The notes below the pieces were generated by a model. That model was not told the origin of the DNA. It saw nothing but the letters and a program-made list of their open reading frames with translations, and ran no database searches. From NCBI RefSeq assembly GCF_024138395.1, contig NZ_JAMYDU010000009.1, forward strand, positions 62,001-126,000: DNA of 64,000 nucleotides. Reading direction: 5' to 3'. This DNA is from Pseudomonas mandelii (lineage in GTDB: Bacteria > Pseudomonadota > Gammaproteobacteria > Pseudomonadales > Pseudomonadaceae). A program made the position numbers and the translations under genes. Below, one piece after another: positions 33,609 to 42,835 of this stretch (positions are counted from its first letter, which is position 1; every line of letters starts with the position of its first letter).

Positions 33609-35357
33609 CTAAGTGGCCGCCTGCTGGCTATGCGGAAACAACAAATCCACAAACCGCTCGGCCGTCGGCTGCGGCTCATGGTTGGCCAGCCCGGCGCGTT
33701 CATTGGCTTCGATAAACACATACTCCGGCTGGTCGGCGGCCGGCACCATCAGGTCGAGCCCGACCATCGGAATATCCAGCGCCCGCGCCGCGCGCACTGC
33801 CGCATCCACCAAGGTCGGATGCAGAATCGCCGTGACGTCTTCAAGAATGCCGCCGGTATGAAGATTCGCCGTGCGCCGCACGAACAAGTGCTCGCCAGCC
33901 GGCAGAATGCTGCTGTAGTCATAACCCGCCGCCTGCAACGTGCGCTGGGTCTCATGGTCCTGCGGGATTTTGCTTTCACCGCTGGTCGCCGCCTGACGAC
34001 GACGGCTCTGGGCTTCGATCAGCGCGCCGATGGAATGCTGACCATCGCCCACCACTTCTGCCGGCCGGCGAATGGCGGCCGCGACCACTTCGAAACCGAT
34101 CACCAGAATCCGCAAATCCAAGCCTTCATGGAAGCTTTCCAGCAGCACTCGACTGTCGAACGCGCGGGCGTTTTCGATGGCGTGCTGGACCTCTTCGAGG
34201 GTGCGTAAATCCACCGCCACCCCTTGGCCCTGTTCACCGTCCAGCGGTTTGACCACCACCCGTTCGTGCTCATCGAGAAACGCCAGGTTGTCGTCCGCGC
34301 TTCCCGCCAGTTGTTGGGCGGGCAGTTTAAGGCCGGCGTTTTTCAGCACCTTGTGGGTCAGGCTTTTGTCCTGGCACAACGTCATACTGATGGCGCTGGT
34401 CAGATCGCTCAGGGATTCGCGGCAACGCACCCGTCGACTGCCGTGAATCAAGGTAAACAAGCCGGCTTGCGCGTCGTCCACCTGCACATCAATGCCGCGC
34501 CGGTGAGCCTCTTCGACGATGATTCGCGCATACGGATTGAACTCGGCTTCCGGGCCAGGGCCGAGAAACAACGGTTGGTTGATGCCGTTTTTGCGCTTGA
34601 TGGCGAAGGTCGACAAGTTGCGAAAACCGAGCTTGGCGTAAAGGCTTTTCGCCTGACGGTTGTTGTGCAGCACCGACAGGTCCAGGTAACTCAGGCCACG
34701 GCTCATGAAGTGTTCGATCAAGTGCCGCACCAGCACTTCACCAACGCCAGGACGGGAGCATTGTGGATCGACCGCCAGACACCACAGGCTGCTGCCGTTT
34801 TCCGGATCGTTGAACGCCTTGTGATGATTCAGGCCCATGACGCTGCCGATGATCGCGCCGCTGTCCTCATCTTCGGCCAGCCAGTAAACCGGGCCGCCCT
34901 GGTGATGAGGCGTTAGCAAGTTCGCATCAATCGGCAGCATGCCGCGCGCCTGATACAGCTGATTGACGGCCTGCCAGTCTGCCTCGCTTTGCGCCCGACG
35001 GATGCGAAAACCGCGGAATACTCGGGTGGCCTGACGGTAATCGCTGAACCACAAACGCAAGGTGTCGGACGGGTCGAGAAACAGTTGCGCCGGTTCCAGC
35101 CCCAGCACTTGCTGGGGCGCGGCCACGTACAAGGCGATGTCCCGCTCACCGGGCTGCTCGTTGAGCAACTCTTGGGCAAGGCTCGCGGCATCGGGAAAGG
35201 TATGGCCGATCAGCAACCGGCCCCAGCCGCAATGCACCGCGATGGGTGCAGCGCCCAATTCACTGCCGTCTTCGGCCAGGCGCGCCTGCAAGCGTTCGTA
35301 GGAGGGCGTCTGACCGCGCAACAAGCGTTGGCTGTAAGCCGTGGCGTGAGGTTTCAT
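33609..35357 (-). CDS. ngg: N-acetylglutaminylglutamine synthetase
   Basis: A 582-residue two-domain enzyme. Residues about 110-280 form a GNAT acetyltransferase (LAVDPQCSRPGVGEVLVRHL, LHNNRQAKSLYAKLGF). The C-terminal half is an ATP-grasp ligase (VVKPLDGEQGQGVAVDLR, FHEGLDLRILVIGFEVVAA, FIEANERAGLANH). Together they would acetylate Gln and join a second Gln, giving the precursor of the osmolyte NAGGN. Its start is three bases after the stop of the amidotransferase gene, so the two are tightly coupled. Confidence 0.92.
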   Translation of the reverse strand: MKPHATAYSQRLLRGQTPSYERLQARLAEDGSELGAAPIAVHCGWGRLLIGHTFPDAASLAQELLNEQPGERDIALYVAAPQQVLGLEPAQLFLDPSDTLRLWFSDYRQATRVFRGFRIRRAQSEADWQAVNQLYQARGMLPIDANLLTPHHQGGPVYWLAEDEDSGAIIGSVMGLNHHKAFNDPENGSSLWCLAVDPQCSRPGVGEVLVRHLIEHFMSRGLSYLDLSVLHNNRQAKSLYAKLGFRNLSTFAIKRKNGINQPLFLGPGPEAEFNPYARIIVEEAHRRGIDVQVDDAQAGLFTLIHGSRRVRCRESLSDLTSAISMTLCQDKSLTHKVLKNAGLKLPAQQLAGSADDNLAFLDEHERVVVKPLDGEQGQGVAVDLRTLEEVQHAIENARAFDSRVLLESFHEGLDLRILVIGFEVVAAAIRRPAEVVGDGQHSIGALIEAQSRRRQAATSGESKIPQDHETQRTLQAAGYDYSSILPAGEHLFVRRTANLHTGGILEDVTAILHPTLVDAAVRAARALDIPMVGLDLMVPAADQPEYVFIEANERAGLANHEPQPTAERFVDLLFPHSQQAAT

Positions 35358-35360
35358 CGA

Positions 35361-37133
35361 TCAGATTCCTTGTTCACTGAGCCACAGGTTCAGGGCTGCC
35401 AATTGCCACAGCTTGGAGCCGCGCAACGGGGTCAGTTGACCTTGTGGATCGGTCAGCAGGCGGTCGAGCATGGCGGGGTTGAACAGGCCACGATCCTGAC
35501 TCGGGTCGAGCAGCAGTTCACGCACCCAGTTCAGCGTGTCGCCCTGCAAATGCTTGAGGCCGGGGACCGGGAAGTAGCCCTTTTTGCGGTCAATCACTTC
35601 ACTCGGAATGACTAGCCGCGCCGCTTCTTTCAACACTTGCTTACCGCCATCCGGCAGCTTGAATTTGCCCGGCACCCGCGCCGACAATTCCACCAGGCGA
35701 TAGTCGAGAAACGGCGTACGCGCTTCCAGACCCCAGGCCATGGTCATGTTGTCGACGCGTTTGACCGGGTCGTCCACCAGCATCACGGTGCTGTCCAGAC
35801 GCAGGGCTTTGTCCACGGCTGCGTCGGCGCCGGGCTGGGCGAAATGTTCTTTCACGAAGTCGCCGGCCGCGTCGTTGGCCGTCAGCCATTTCGGTTGCAC
35901 CGTGGCGGCGTAGTCGGCGTAGCTGCGGTCGAAAAACGCATCGCGATACGCCGCGTACGGATCGCTCGCACCGTCCACTTGCGGATACCAGTGATACCCG
36001 GCGAACAACTCGTCCGCACCCTGACCGCTTTGCACCACCTTGCAATGCTTGGCCACTTCGCGAGACAGCAGATAGAACGCGATACAGTCATGGCTGACCA
36101 TCGGCTCGCTCATGGCGCGGAACGCCGCGGGCAGTTGCTCGATGATCTCTTTTTCGTCGATGCGCAGTTGGTGATGTTGGGTGCCGTAGTGCTTGGCGAT
36201 CAAATCGGAATACTGGAACTCGTCACCGCGCTCGCCGCCGGCATCCTGGAAGCCGATGGAAAAGGTCGACAGGTTTTCAACGCCGACTTCACGCAACAGA
36301 CCGACTAGCATGCTCGAATCGACACCACCGGAAAGCAGTACGCCAACATCCACCGCCGCCCGTTGACGGATCGCCACCGCATCACGGGTGCTGTCGAGCA
36401 CGCGATCACGCCAGTCTTCGAGGGTCAGGTTCAGCTCGTCGGTGTGTGGGCCGTAGGGCAGGGTCCACCAGGTTTTCTGCTCGGTGGTGCCGTCTGCTTC
36501 GATGCGCATCCAGCTCGCCGGGGGCAGCTTTTCGATGCCTGCCAGCAAGGTGCGCGGGGCAGGGACCACCGCGTGGAAATTCAGGTAGTGATTGATCGCG
36601 ACTGGATCGAGAATCGGGTTGATGTCGCCACCCTTGAGCAATGCCGGCAGGGCCGAGGCAAAGCGCAGGCGTTGACCAGTGCGCGACAGGTACAACGGCT
36701 TTACGCCGAGACGGTCGCGGGCAATGAACAGACGCTTGGCGTCGCGCTCCCAAATAGCGAAGGCGAACATGCCGTTGAGTTTGGGCAACAGGGCTTCGCC
36801 CCAAGCGTGATAACCCTTGAGCAGCACTTCGGTGTCGCCACCGGAATAGAAGGCGTAACCGAGGCTTTCCAGTTCGGTGCGCAGTTCCGGGAAGTTGTAG
36901 ATCGCGCCGTTGAAGGCCAGGGACAGGCCCAGTTGGTTGTCGATCATCGGCTGGGCCGAGCCGTCCGACAGGTCCATGATTTTCAGGCGCCGATGGCCCA
37001 GGGCAATCGGCCCCTGGCTGTGGAAGCCCCACGCATCAGGGCCGCGAGGGGCCAGGTGATGGGTGATTCGTTCAATGGCTGCGAGGTCCGCAGGTTGATG
37101 GTCGAAACGTAATTCTCCAGCTAATCCGCACAT
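35361..37133 (-). CDS. asnO: N-acetylglutaminylglutamine amidotransferase (AsnB-like)
   Basis: A 590-residue class II glutamine amidotransferase. It has the N-terminal nucleophile Cys2 (MCGLAGELRF), GLSLAFNGAIYNFPELR in the Ntn domain, and an ATP-pyrophosphatase domain with the SGGVDS loop (VGVLLSGGVDSSMLVGLL). LEARTPFLDYRLVELSARVP is typical of asparagine synthases. In the NAGGN cluster it amidates the dipeptide to make the osmolyte. It is the first gene of the operon. The 124-base gap to mnmC should carry the promoter, probably osmotically induced. Confidence 0.92.
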   Translation of the reverse strand: MCGLAGELRFDHQPADLAAIERITHHLAPRGPDAWGFHSQGPIALGHRRLKIMDLSDGSAQPMIDNQLGLSLAFNGAIYNFPELRTELESLGYAFYSGGDTEVLLKGYHAWGEALLPKLNGMFAFAIWERDAKRLFIARDRLGVKPLYLSRTGQRLRFASALPALLKGGDINPILDPVAINHYLNFHAVVPAPRTLLAGIEKLPPASWMRIEADGTTEQKTWWTLPYGPHTDELNLTLEDWRDRVLDSTRDAVAIRQRAAVDVGVLLSGGVDSSMLVGLLREVGVENLSTFSIGFQDAGGERGDEFQYSDLIAKHYGTQHHQLRIDEKEIIEQLPAAFRAMSEPMVSHDCIAFYLLSREVAKHCKVVQSGQGADELFAGYHWYPQVDGASDPYAAYRDAFFDRSYADYAATVQPKWLTANDAAGDFVKEHFAQPGADAAVDKALRLDSTVMLVDDPVKRVDNMTMAWGLEARTPFLDYRLVELSARVPGKFKLPDGGKQVLKEAARLVIPSEVIDRKKGYFPVPGLKHLQGDTLNWVRELLLDPSQDRGLFNPAMLDRLLTDPQGQLTPLRGSKLWQLAALNLWLSEQGI

Positions 37134-37257
37134 AAGTCCTTACCGGTTTTTTCCGTTGGGGAGGGGCAATCGGTACCTCGCCAAAAACGGCGGGTACCCG
37201 GAAACTGACCCAAGTGAATCCCTGGAGTTTTAGACCGATAAGTTATAAGTCCAGACG

Positions 37258-39240
37258 TCAGACTTTTCCGCGGATCAATTGGCGCAAGGCAAAACGGTTG
37301 GGATGGCAGGCCTCGGCCACTGTTTTTGGCAACGGAAATGGCTCGTTTTCAAGCCATGCGGCCAACAACTCGCCAGACAACGGCGCGGTGATCAAACCGC
37401 GAGAACCGTGACCGCTGTTAACGTAAAAACCGTCCAGCCATGGGCAGAGCACATCGGGCACTTGCCGGGCATCTTTACTTAGCGCGGCATAGGCGCCGGC
37501 GAAGGCAGCCTGGTCGGCCAACGGTCCGACGATCGGCAGGTAGTCGGGGCTGGTACAGCGGAATGCCGCGCGTCCTTCAAGCTGTTGCGGGTCCAGGTCG
37601 GGAACATGCAGACGGGTGACCAGATCAGTGGAAATTTCCTCGAGCAACGCCAGGTTGCCAAGGTGTTCGGCGACGGTCGGGGTCAGCTCATCGCTCTTGA
37701 AATCGAAGCTGGCGCCGAGTGTGTGTTCCCCCAGGCGTGCCGGCGCCACATAGCCTTCGGCGCAGACGACGGTCGCCAGGCTCTGGCTTTCAGGGGTTTG
37801 CGCCAGTCGGGTGATCTGGCCGCGAATGCGTTTGAGGGGCAGGTCGGCGCTGTATGGAAAACGCTTGATCTCGGCGGCGCCGGCCAGAATCACCACGGGC
37901 GCGCTGGCCAGTAGGGCATCGCCGTCCCAGGCCTGCCACTGATCATCGACCTTGCGCAGTTCCAGCACCTCACGATGAGGCAGCCACTGGATGTTCGTTG
38001 AGGACGCCTGCCACTGGCACAACGCGGGCGGATGAACCCAGCCGCCTTCGGGGTAGAACAAACCTCCGTGCGCCAATTCGATACCGGCCCGGGCCCGAGC
38101 CTGAGGTTGATCGAGCAGGTGCACCAGGCTCGGTGAAAAGGCCGCGGCCAATTGCGCCTGACGCTCGGCTTCCTTGGCATTGAAGGCCAGTTGCAAGACT
38201 CCGCAATCGTCCCAGTCGACGCCACGCTGCAGCTGTTCGAGCAGACGTCGGGTGTAGCCAAAACCGCTGACGATCAATTGCGACAACGCCGTGCCATGGG
38301 CCGAAAGCTTGAGGTATAGCACACCCTGAGGATTGCCCGAGGCTTCCTGCGCCAGTGCTTCGTGGCGGTCCAGCAGGCTCACGTGCCAACCCCGCGCGGC
38401 CAGGCTGGCGGCACTCGCGCAACCGGCCAGCCCGGCGCCGATCACCAGGGCGTGGCGTTTGCCGGTCAGCGGTTGTGGGCGAGCGAACCATGGTTTTGTC
38501 GCGGCTGGTTTAGCGGCCTCTTCAGGCCAACCGAGGAAGGTGCCCCGCAGAATTTCCCATTTATGGCCGATGCCAGGCGTGCGCTTCATCTTGAAACCCG
38601 CCGCGTTCAGCAAGCGGCGCACCCAACCGGTGCTGGTGAAGGTGCTGATGGTCGAGCCAGGTGCCGCCAGACGAGCCAGTTCGGCAAACAATTCGGCGGT
38701 CCACATGTCGGGGTTTTTCGCCGGGGCGAAACCGTCGAGAAACCACGCGTCGATCTGCGCATCCAGTTGCGGCAACTGCTCCAGTGCGTCGCCGATCAGC
38801 AAGGTCAGGGTGACGCGGCCGCTGTCCAGCACCAAGCGCTGAAAGCCTTGATGGATCGCTACGTATTGCGCCAGCAATTGATCGGCAAACGGCTTGAGCT
38901 CCGGCCATAACGCCAAGGCCCGTTGCAGATCGGGCGCGCTCAGCGGGTACTTTTCGACACTGACAAAATGCAGGCGCGCACCGACCACCGCGTGCTGTTC
39001 GAACAACTGCCAGGCACAGAGAAAATTCAGCCCGGTGCCGAAACCGGTCTCGCCAATCACCAATCGACCATCCACCGGCAAGGCAGCGAAACGATCGCGC
39101 AAATCGTTTTGCTGCAGAAACACGTAACGGGTTTCTTCAAGGCCTGACAGGTCGGAAAAATACACATCATCGAACACCCGCGAACGCGGGCGACCTTGGT
39201 CGTCCCAGTCGAGCTGGGCGTGGGGCAATACAGGTTTCAT
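37258..39240 (-). CDS. mnmC: Bifunctional tRNA mnm5s2U34 methyltransferase and FAD oxidoreductase
   Basis: A 660-residue fused enzyme that finishes 5-methylaminomethyl-2-thiouridine at the wobble base. The N-terminal part (about 1-240) is the SAM-dependent methyltransferase (RFAALPVDGRLVIGETGFGTGLNFL, DAWFLDGFAPAKNPDMW). The C-terminal part is the FAD oxidase (VIGAGLAGCASAASLAARGWHV, GHGSRGLITAPLSGELLA). Length is normal. It is divergent from pap, with a REP pair between. Confidence 0.95.
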   Translation of the reverse strand: MKPVLPHAQLDWDDQGRPRSRVFDDVYFSDLSGLEETRYVFLQQNDLRDRFAALPVDGRLVIGETGFGTGLNFLCAWQLFEQHAVVGARLHFVSVEKYPLSAPDLQRALALWPELKPFADQLLAQYVAIHQGFQRLVLDSGRVTLTLLIGDALEQLPQLDAQIDAWFLDGFAPAKNPDMWTAELFAELARLAAPGSTISTFTSTGWVRRLLNAAGFKMKRTPGIGHKWEILRGTFLGWPEEAAKPAATKPWFARPQPLTGKRHALVIGAGLAGCASAASLAARGWHVSLLDRHEALAQEASGNPQGVLYLKLSAHGTALSQLIVSGFGYTRRLLEQLQRGVDWDDCGVLQLAFNAKEAERQAQLAAAFSPSLVHLLDQPQARARAGIELAHGGLFYPEGGWVHPPALCQWQASSTNIQWLPHREVLELRKVDDQWQAWDGDALLASAPVVILAGAAEIKRFPYSADLPLKRIRGQITRLAQTPESQSLATVVCAEGYVAPARLGEHTLGASFDFKSDELTPTVAEHLGNLALLEEISTDLVTRLHVPDLDPQQLEGRAAFRCTSPDYLPIVGPLADQAAFAGAYAALSKDARQVPDVLCPWLDGFYVNSGHGSRGLITAPLSGELLAAWLENEPFPLPKTVAEACHPNRFALRQLIRGKV

Positions 39241-39300
39241 GGCAGGCTCGGCAACGGCAAGGTGGCCATTCTAGCCGATCGGTGCAGCGGCGCTTGATCC

Positions 39301-39420
39301 AAAATCCTGTAGGAGCGAGCGGTGCGGCGATCCGACTTGCCCGCGAAGAACGATAGCGCGTAATACCTGATAAACCGCGGCGCATTACTTCGCGGGCAAG
39401 CCTCGCTCCTACAGGATTTT
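39301..39420. repeat. Inverted REP pair with an expanded left arm
   Basis: AAAATCCTGTAGGAGCGA and its exact inverse bound the pair. In the left unit the usual GCT after GGAGCGAG is replaced by 18 bases (39320-39337), a net gain of 15. The right unit is normal. Confidence 0.8.
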
Positions 39421-39506
39421 CGTCGCCTGATGTCCTCAGGGAATTTCTCTGATGACCACCTGCCCAATCCGCTAGTCTTGCTCAATCCTGGAAGGAGCTG
39501 CTCTCT

Positions 39507-41021
39507 ATGTTCGAATCCGCCGAAATCGGTCATGCCATCGACAAAGAAACCTATGAAGCCGAAGTGCCGGCGTTGCGTGAAGCCTTGCTCGAAGCGCAGT
39601 TCGAACTTCGCCAGCAACACCGCTTTCCAGTGATCATTTTGATCAACGGCATCGAAGGCGCCGGCAAGGGCGAGACGGTCAAGTTGCTCAACGAATGGAT
39701 GGACCCGCGCTCGATCGAGGTCCGCACCTTCGACCAGCAGACCGACGAAGAACTGGCGCGACCGCCGGCCTGGCGCTATTGGCGGATGCTTCCGGCCAAG
39801 GGCCGCATGGGGATTTTCTTTGGCAACTGGTACAGCCAGATGCTGCAAGGACGGGTTCATGGCTTGTTCAAGGATCCGCGACTCGATCAAAGCATCAACG
39901 GGGCCGAGCGGTTGGAGAAGATGCTGTGCGACGAGGGCGCGCTGATCTTCAAATTCTGGTTTCACCTCTCCAAAAAACAAATGAAAGCACGGCTCAAGGT
40001 CCTGGCCGACGACCCGCTGCACAGCTGGCGCATCAGCCCGCTGGACTGGCAACAATCCGCGACCTACGACAAATTCGTGAAGTACGGCGAACGGGTGCTG
40101 CGCCGCACCAGCCGCGACTATGCACCGTGGCATGTGATCGCCGGCGTGGACGAGCGCTATCGCAGCCTTACGGTCGGCAAGATCCTGCTCGATGGCCTGC
40201 AAAGTGCGCTGAAGAGACCCAGGATTCACCCGGACAAAGTCAGCGCCGCACCGTTGTTCCCCAGCGTCGATCAATTCAATCTGATCGATAGCCTGGACTT
40301 GACCCTGCAACTGGACAAGGACGATTACGAAAAGCAGCTGGTTACCGAACAGGCACGGTTTTCCGGGTTGATGCGCGACAAGCGCATGCGCCGCCATGCG
40401 TTGATCGCGGTGTTCGAAGGCAACGACGCGGCGGGCAAGGGCGGGGCAATCCGTCGGGTGGCCGCGGCGCTCGACCCTCGCCAGTACAACATCGTGCCGA
40501 TCGCCTCGCCCACCGAGGAAGAACGGGCGCAGCCGTATCTCTGGCGGTTCTGGCGGCATATTCCGGCGCGAGGCAAATTCACCGTGTTCGACCGTTCCTG
40601 GTATGGCCGGGTGCTGGTGGAGCGCATTGAGGGCTATTGCAGCAAAGCGGACTGGATGCGCGCCTACGGCGAGATCAACGACTTCGAAGAGCAGATCGCC
40701 GATGCCGGAGTGATCGTGGTCAAGTTCTGGCTGGCCATCGACAAACAGACTCAGATGGAGCGTTTCCAGGAACGCGAACAGATCCCCTTCAAGCGCTTCA
40801 AGATCACTGAAGACGATTGGCGCAATCGTGACAAATGGGACGATTACCGCGTCGCAGTCGGCGATATGGTTGATCGCACCAGCACCGAGATATCGCCCTG
40901 GACCCTGGTGGAAGCCAACGACAAGCGCTGGGCGCGGATCAAGGTTTTGCGCACCATCAACCAGGCGCTGGAAGAAGCCTTCGAAACGTCCGACAAACGC
41001 GAGAGGAAACGCAAGCGCTGA
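39507..41021 (+). CDS. pap: Polyphosphate:AMP phosphotransferase (PPK2 class II)
   Basis: A 504-residue protein with two PPK2 domains. Each has a Walker A loop: INGIEGAGKGETVKLL near residue 55 and EGNDAAGKGGAIRRV near residue 315. Lid and Walker B-like text follows in the second domain (FWRHIPARGKFTVFDRSWYGRVLVERIEG). The two-domain form phosphorylates AMP to ADP using polyphosphate. Only the C-terminal domain is usually fully active in this class. GGAAGGAG precedes the ATG. It neighbours mnmC and the thiolase as in other Pseudomonas. Confidence 0.94.
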   Translation: MFESAEIGHAIDKETYEAEVPALREALLEAQFELRQQHRFPVIILINGIEGAGKGETVKLLNEWMDPRSIEVRTFDQQTDEELARPPAWRYWRMLPAKGRMGIFFGNWYSQMLQGRVHGLFKDPRLDQSINGAERLEKMLCDEGALIFKFWFHLSKKQMKARLKVLADDPLHSWRISPLDWQQSATYDKFVKYGERVLRRTSRDYAPWHVIAGVDERYRSLTVGKILLDGLQSALKRPRIHPDKVSAAPLFPSVDQFNLIDSLDLTLQLDKDDYEKQLVTEQARFSGLMRDKRMRRHALIAVFEGNDAAGKGGAIRRVAAALDPRQYNIVPIASPTEEERAQPYLWRFWRHIPARGKFTVFDRSWYGRVLVERIEGYCSKADWMRAYGEINDFEEQIADAGVIVVKFWLAIDKQTQMERFQEREQIPFKRFKITEDDWRNRDKWDDYRVAVGDMVDRTSTEISPWTLVEANDKRWARIKVLRTINQALEEAFETSDKRERKRKR

Positions 41022-41126
41022 AGCGATGGCTACGCATACGCGGGGTGAATGATTGTCGCGGGCAGTCATTGGGTGGGCTTATGCTCGGTCCAACTCCTGA
41101 CTGACAACAACAATGAGGTGTATGCC

Positions 41127-42311
41127 ATGCGTGAAGTGGTGATCGTCGACAGCGTGCGGACCGGCCTGGCCAAATCCTTTCGCGGCAAGTTCAACATGAC
41201 CCGCCCGGACGACATGGCGGCACATTGCGTCAACGCGCTGCTCACGCGCAATGACGTCGATCCGGCCAGTGTCGAGGATTGCATCGTCGGCGCCGGCTCC
41301 AACGAAGGCGCCCAAGGCTTCAACATCGGTCGCAATGTCGCGGTGCTGTCGCACCTGGGCATCGGCACGGGTGGCATGACCCTTAACCGTTTCTGTTCGT
41401 CAGGCTTGCAGGCCATCGCCATTGCGGCCAATCAGATCGCTTCGGGTTGCAGCGACATCATCGTCGCCGGTGGCGTCGAATCGATCAGCCTGACCATGAA
41501 AAGCGTCAACACCGACAACCTGATCAACCCGCTGCTGAAAGAGCAGGTGCCGGGCATCTATTTCCCCATGGGCCAGACTGCCGAGATCGTCGCGCGTCGT
41601 TACGACGTCACTCGCCAAGAGCAGGATCTGTACGCCTTGCAAAGCCAGCAACGTACCGCCCTGGCGCAGGCAGCCGGGTTGTTCAACGATGAAATCGTGC
41701 CGATGGCGGTGAAGTATCGTGTTGAAGACAAGGCCACCGGCCAGGTGCAGATCCTCGACGGCATCGTCGATCACGACGACTGCAACCGCCCGGACACCAC
41801 GCTGCAAAGCCTGGCCGGGTTGAAACCGGTGTTTGCCGAAGACGGCTCGGTAACCGCCGGCAACTCGTCGCAGCTGTCCGACGGCGCTTCAATGACCCTG
41901 GTAATGAGCCTGGAAAAAGCCTTGGCGCTGGGGCTCAAGCCCAAAGCTTTCTTCCGCGGTTTTGCCGTGGCCGGGTGTCAGCCGGACGAAATGGGCATCG
42001 GCCCGGTGTTCTCGGTGCCGAAGTTGCTCAAGGCCAAGGGGTTGCAGGTTGGCGACATTGATCTGTGGGAGCTCAACGAGGCGTTCGCCTCGCAATGCCT
42101 GTACAGCCGCAATCGGCTGGAAATCGACAACGACAAGTACAACGTCAATGGCGGTTCGATTGCCATCGGCCATCCGTTCGGCATGACCGGTTCGCGTCAG
42201 GTCGGGCACATCGTGCGTGAATTGCAGCGGCGTAACCTGCGTTACGGCATCGTCACCATGTGCGTGGGCGGCGGGATGGGGGCTACGGGGTTGTTTGAGG
42301 CGGTGCGCTAG
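41127..42311 (+). CDS. Acetyl-CoA C-acyltransferase (thiolase)
   Basis: A 394-residue thiolase. The nucleophile Cys is in LNRFCSSGLQAIA (near residue 90). The catalytic His is in GGSIAIGHPFGMTGSRQ and the second Cys in MCVGGGMGATGLFE. WELNEAFASQ is also present. The His loop has PFGMTG where many thiolases have P.GA(S/T)G. It could work in beta-oxidation or another acyl-CoA route; no hydratase or dehydrogenase gene is adjacent. The ATG at 41127 follows GAGGTG; an upstream start at 41049 is unlikely. Confidence 0.92.
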   Translation: MREVVIVDSVRTGLAKSFRGKFNMTRPDDMAAHCVNALLTRNDVDPASVEDCIVGAGSNEGAQGFNIGRNVAVLSHLGIGTGGMTLNRFCSSGLQAIAIAANQIASGCSDIIVAGGVESISLTMKSVNTDNLINPLLKEQVPGIYFPMGQTAEIVARRYDVTRQEQDLYALQSQQRTALAQAAGLFNDEIVPMAVKYRVEDKATGQVQILDGIVDHDDCNRPDTTLQSLAGLKPVFAEDGSVTAGNSSQLSDGASMTLVMSLEKALALGLKPKAFFRGFAVAGCQPDEMGIGPVFSVPKLLKAKGLQVGDIDLWELNEAFASQCLYSRNRLEIDNDKYNVNGGSIAIGHPFGMTGSRQVGHIVRELQRRNLRYGIVTMCVGGGMGATGLFEAVR

Positions 42312-42340
42312 ACCTTAAGTGTTTTGTTGCCTGATCAACC

Positions 42341-42426
42341 GCATTCGCGAGCAAGCCCGCTCCCACATTTGACCGAGTTCCAACGTTGGACACGGTTAAT
42401 GTGGGAGCGGGCTTGCTCGCGAATGC
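42341..42426. repeat. REP pair in inverted orientation
   Basis: GCATTCGCGAGCAAGCCCGC and its inverse, ending GCGAATGC, form a near-perfect long hairpin between the convergent thiolase and DUF6316-like genes. Confidence 0.85.
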
Positions 42427-42438
42427 AGACACTGCGGT

Positions 42439-42633
42439 CTATCGGCTCATGCACATAACCTGCATCCGCTCGATATACGCCTGAATCTCACGCTTCGCCG
42501 CTTCCCGGTTTTCAAACGGCCCCTCCAGCGTGAGTTCCCGTGTGGTGAAATACAGCTCTCCATTCACACGACACAACCGGTCACAACGAAAGTGGGTGGT
42601 GGGGGCGTTGTCTTGGGCGCGCATGCCGTACAT
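42439..42633 (-). CDS. Small protein, DUF6316-like
   Basis: A 64-residue protein starting MYGMRAQDNAPTTHFRCDR. Then comes NGELYFTTRELTLEGPFENREAA, which looks like a short beta-rich domain, and a helical tail (EIQAYIERMQVM). CAGGAG lies seven bases before the ATG at 42633, so I prefer it to the 14-residue longer frame. Similar proteins are common in Pseudomonas and uncharacterised. The family name is from memory. Confidence 0.7.
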   Translation of the reverse strand: MYGMRAQDNAPTTHFRCDRLCRVNGELYFTTRELTLEGPFENREAAKREIQAYIERMQVMCMSR

Positions 42634-42835
42634 GGGCGATCTCCTGCGGATGACGGTTTCAATGAGCTTATGCATGAACCACTTGTCGCGCCTGGCGACC
42701 TGATCGACGGCATATCGTCAACTTCAGGGGTGCGACCTGCACAGTTTCATTCGCGGCCCGTCGGCAACTGTCCCTGTGTCGCGCCCCGGTCTGGGCCTAG
42801 AATGAGCGTTTTTGCCAATCGGCTTCGGGGTCAGC

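Noticed and set aside
39237..41069. 610-codon minus-strand frame opposite pap
   Set aside because: Antisense shadow of the polyphosphate phosphotransferase gene; composition is unlike a real protein.
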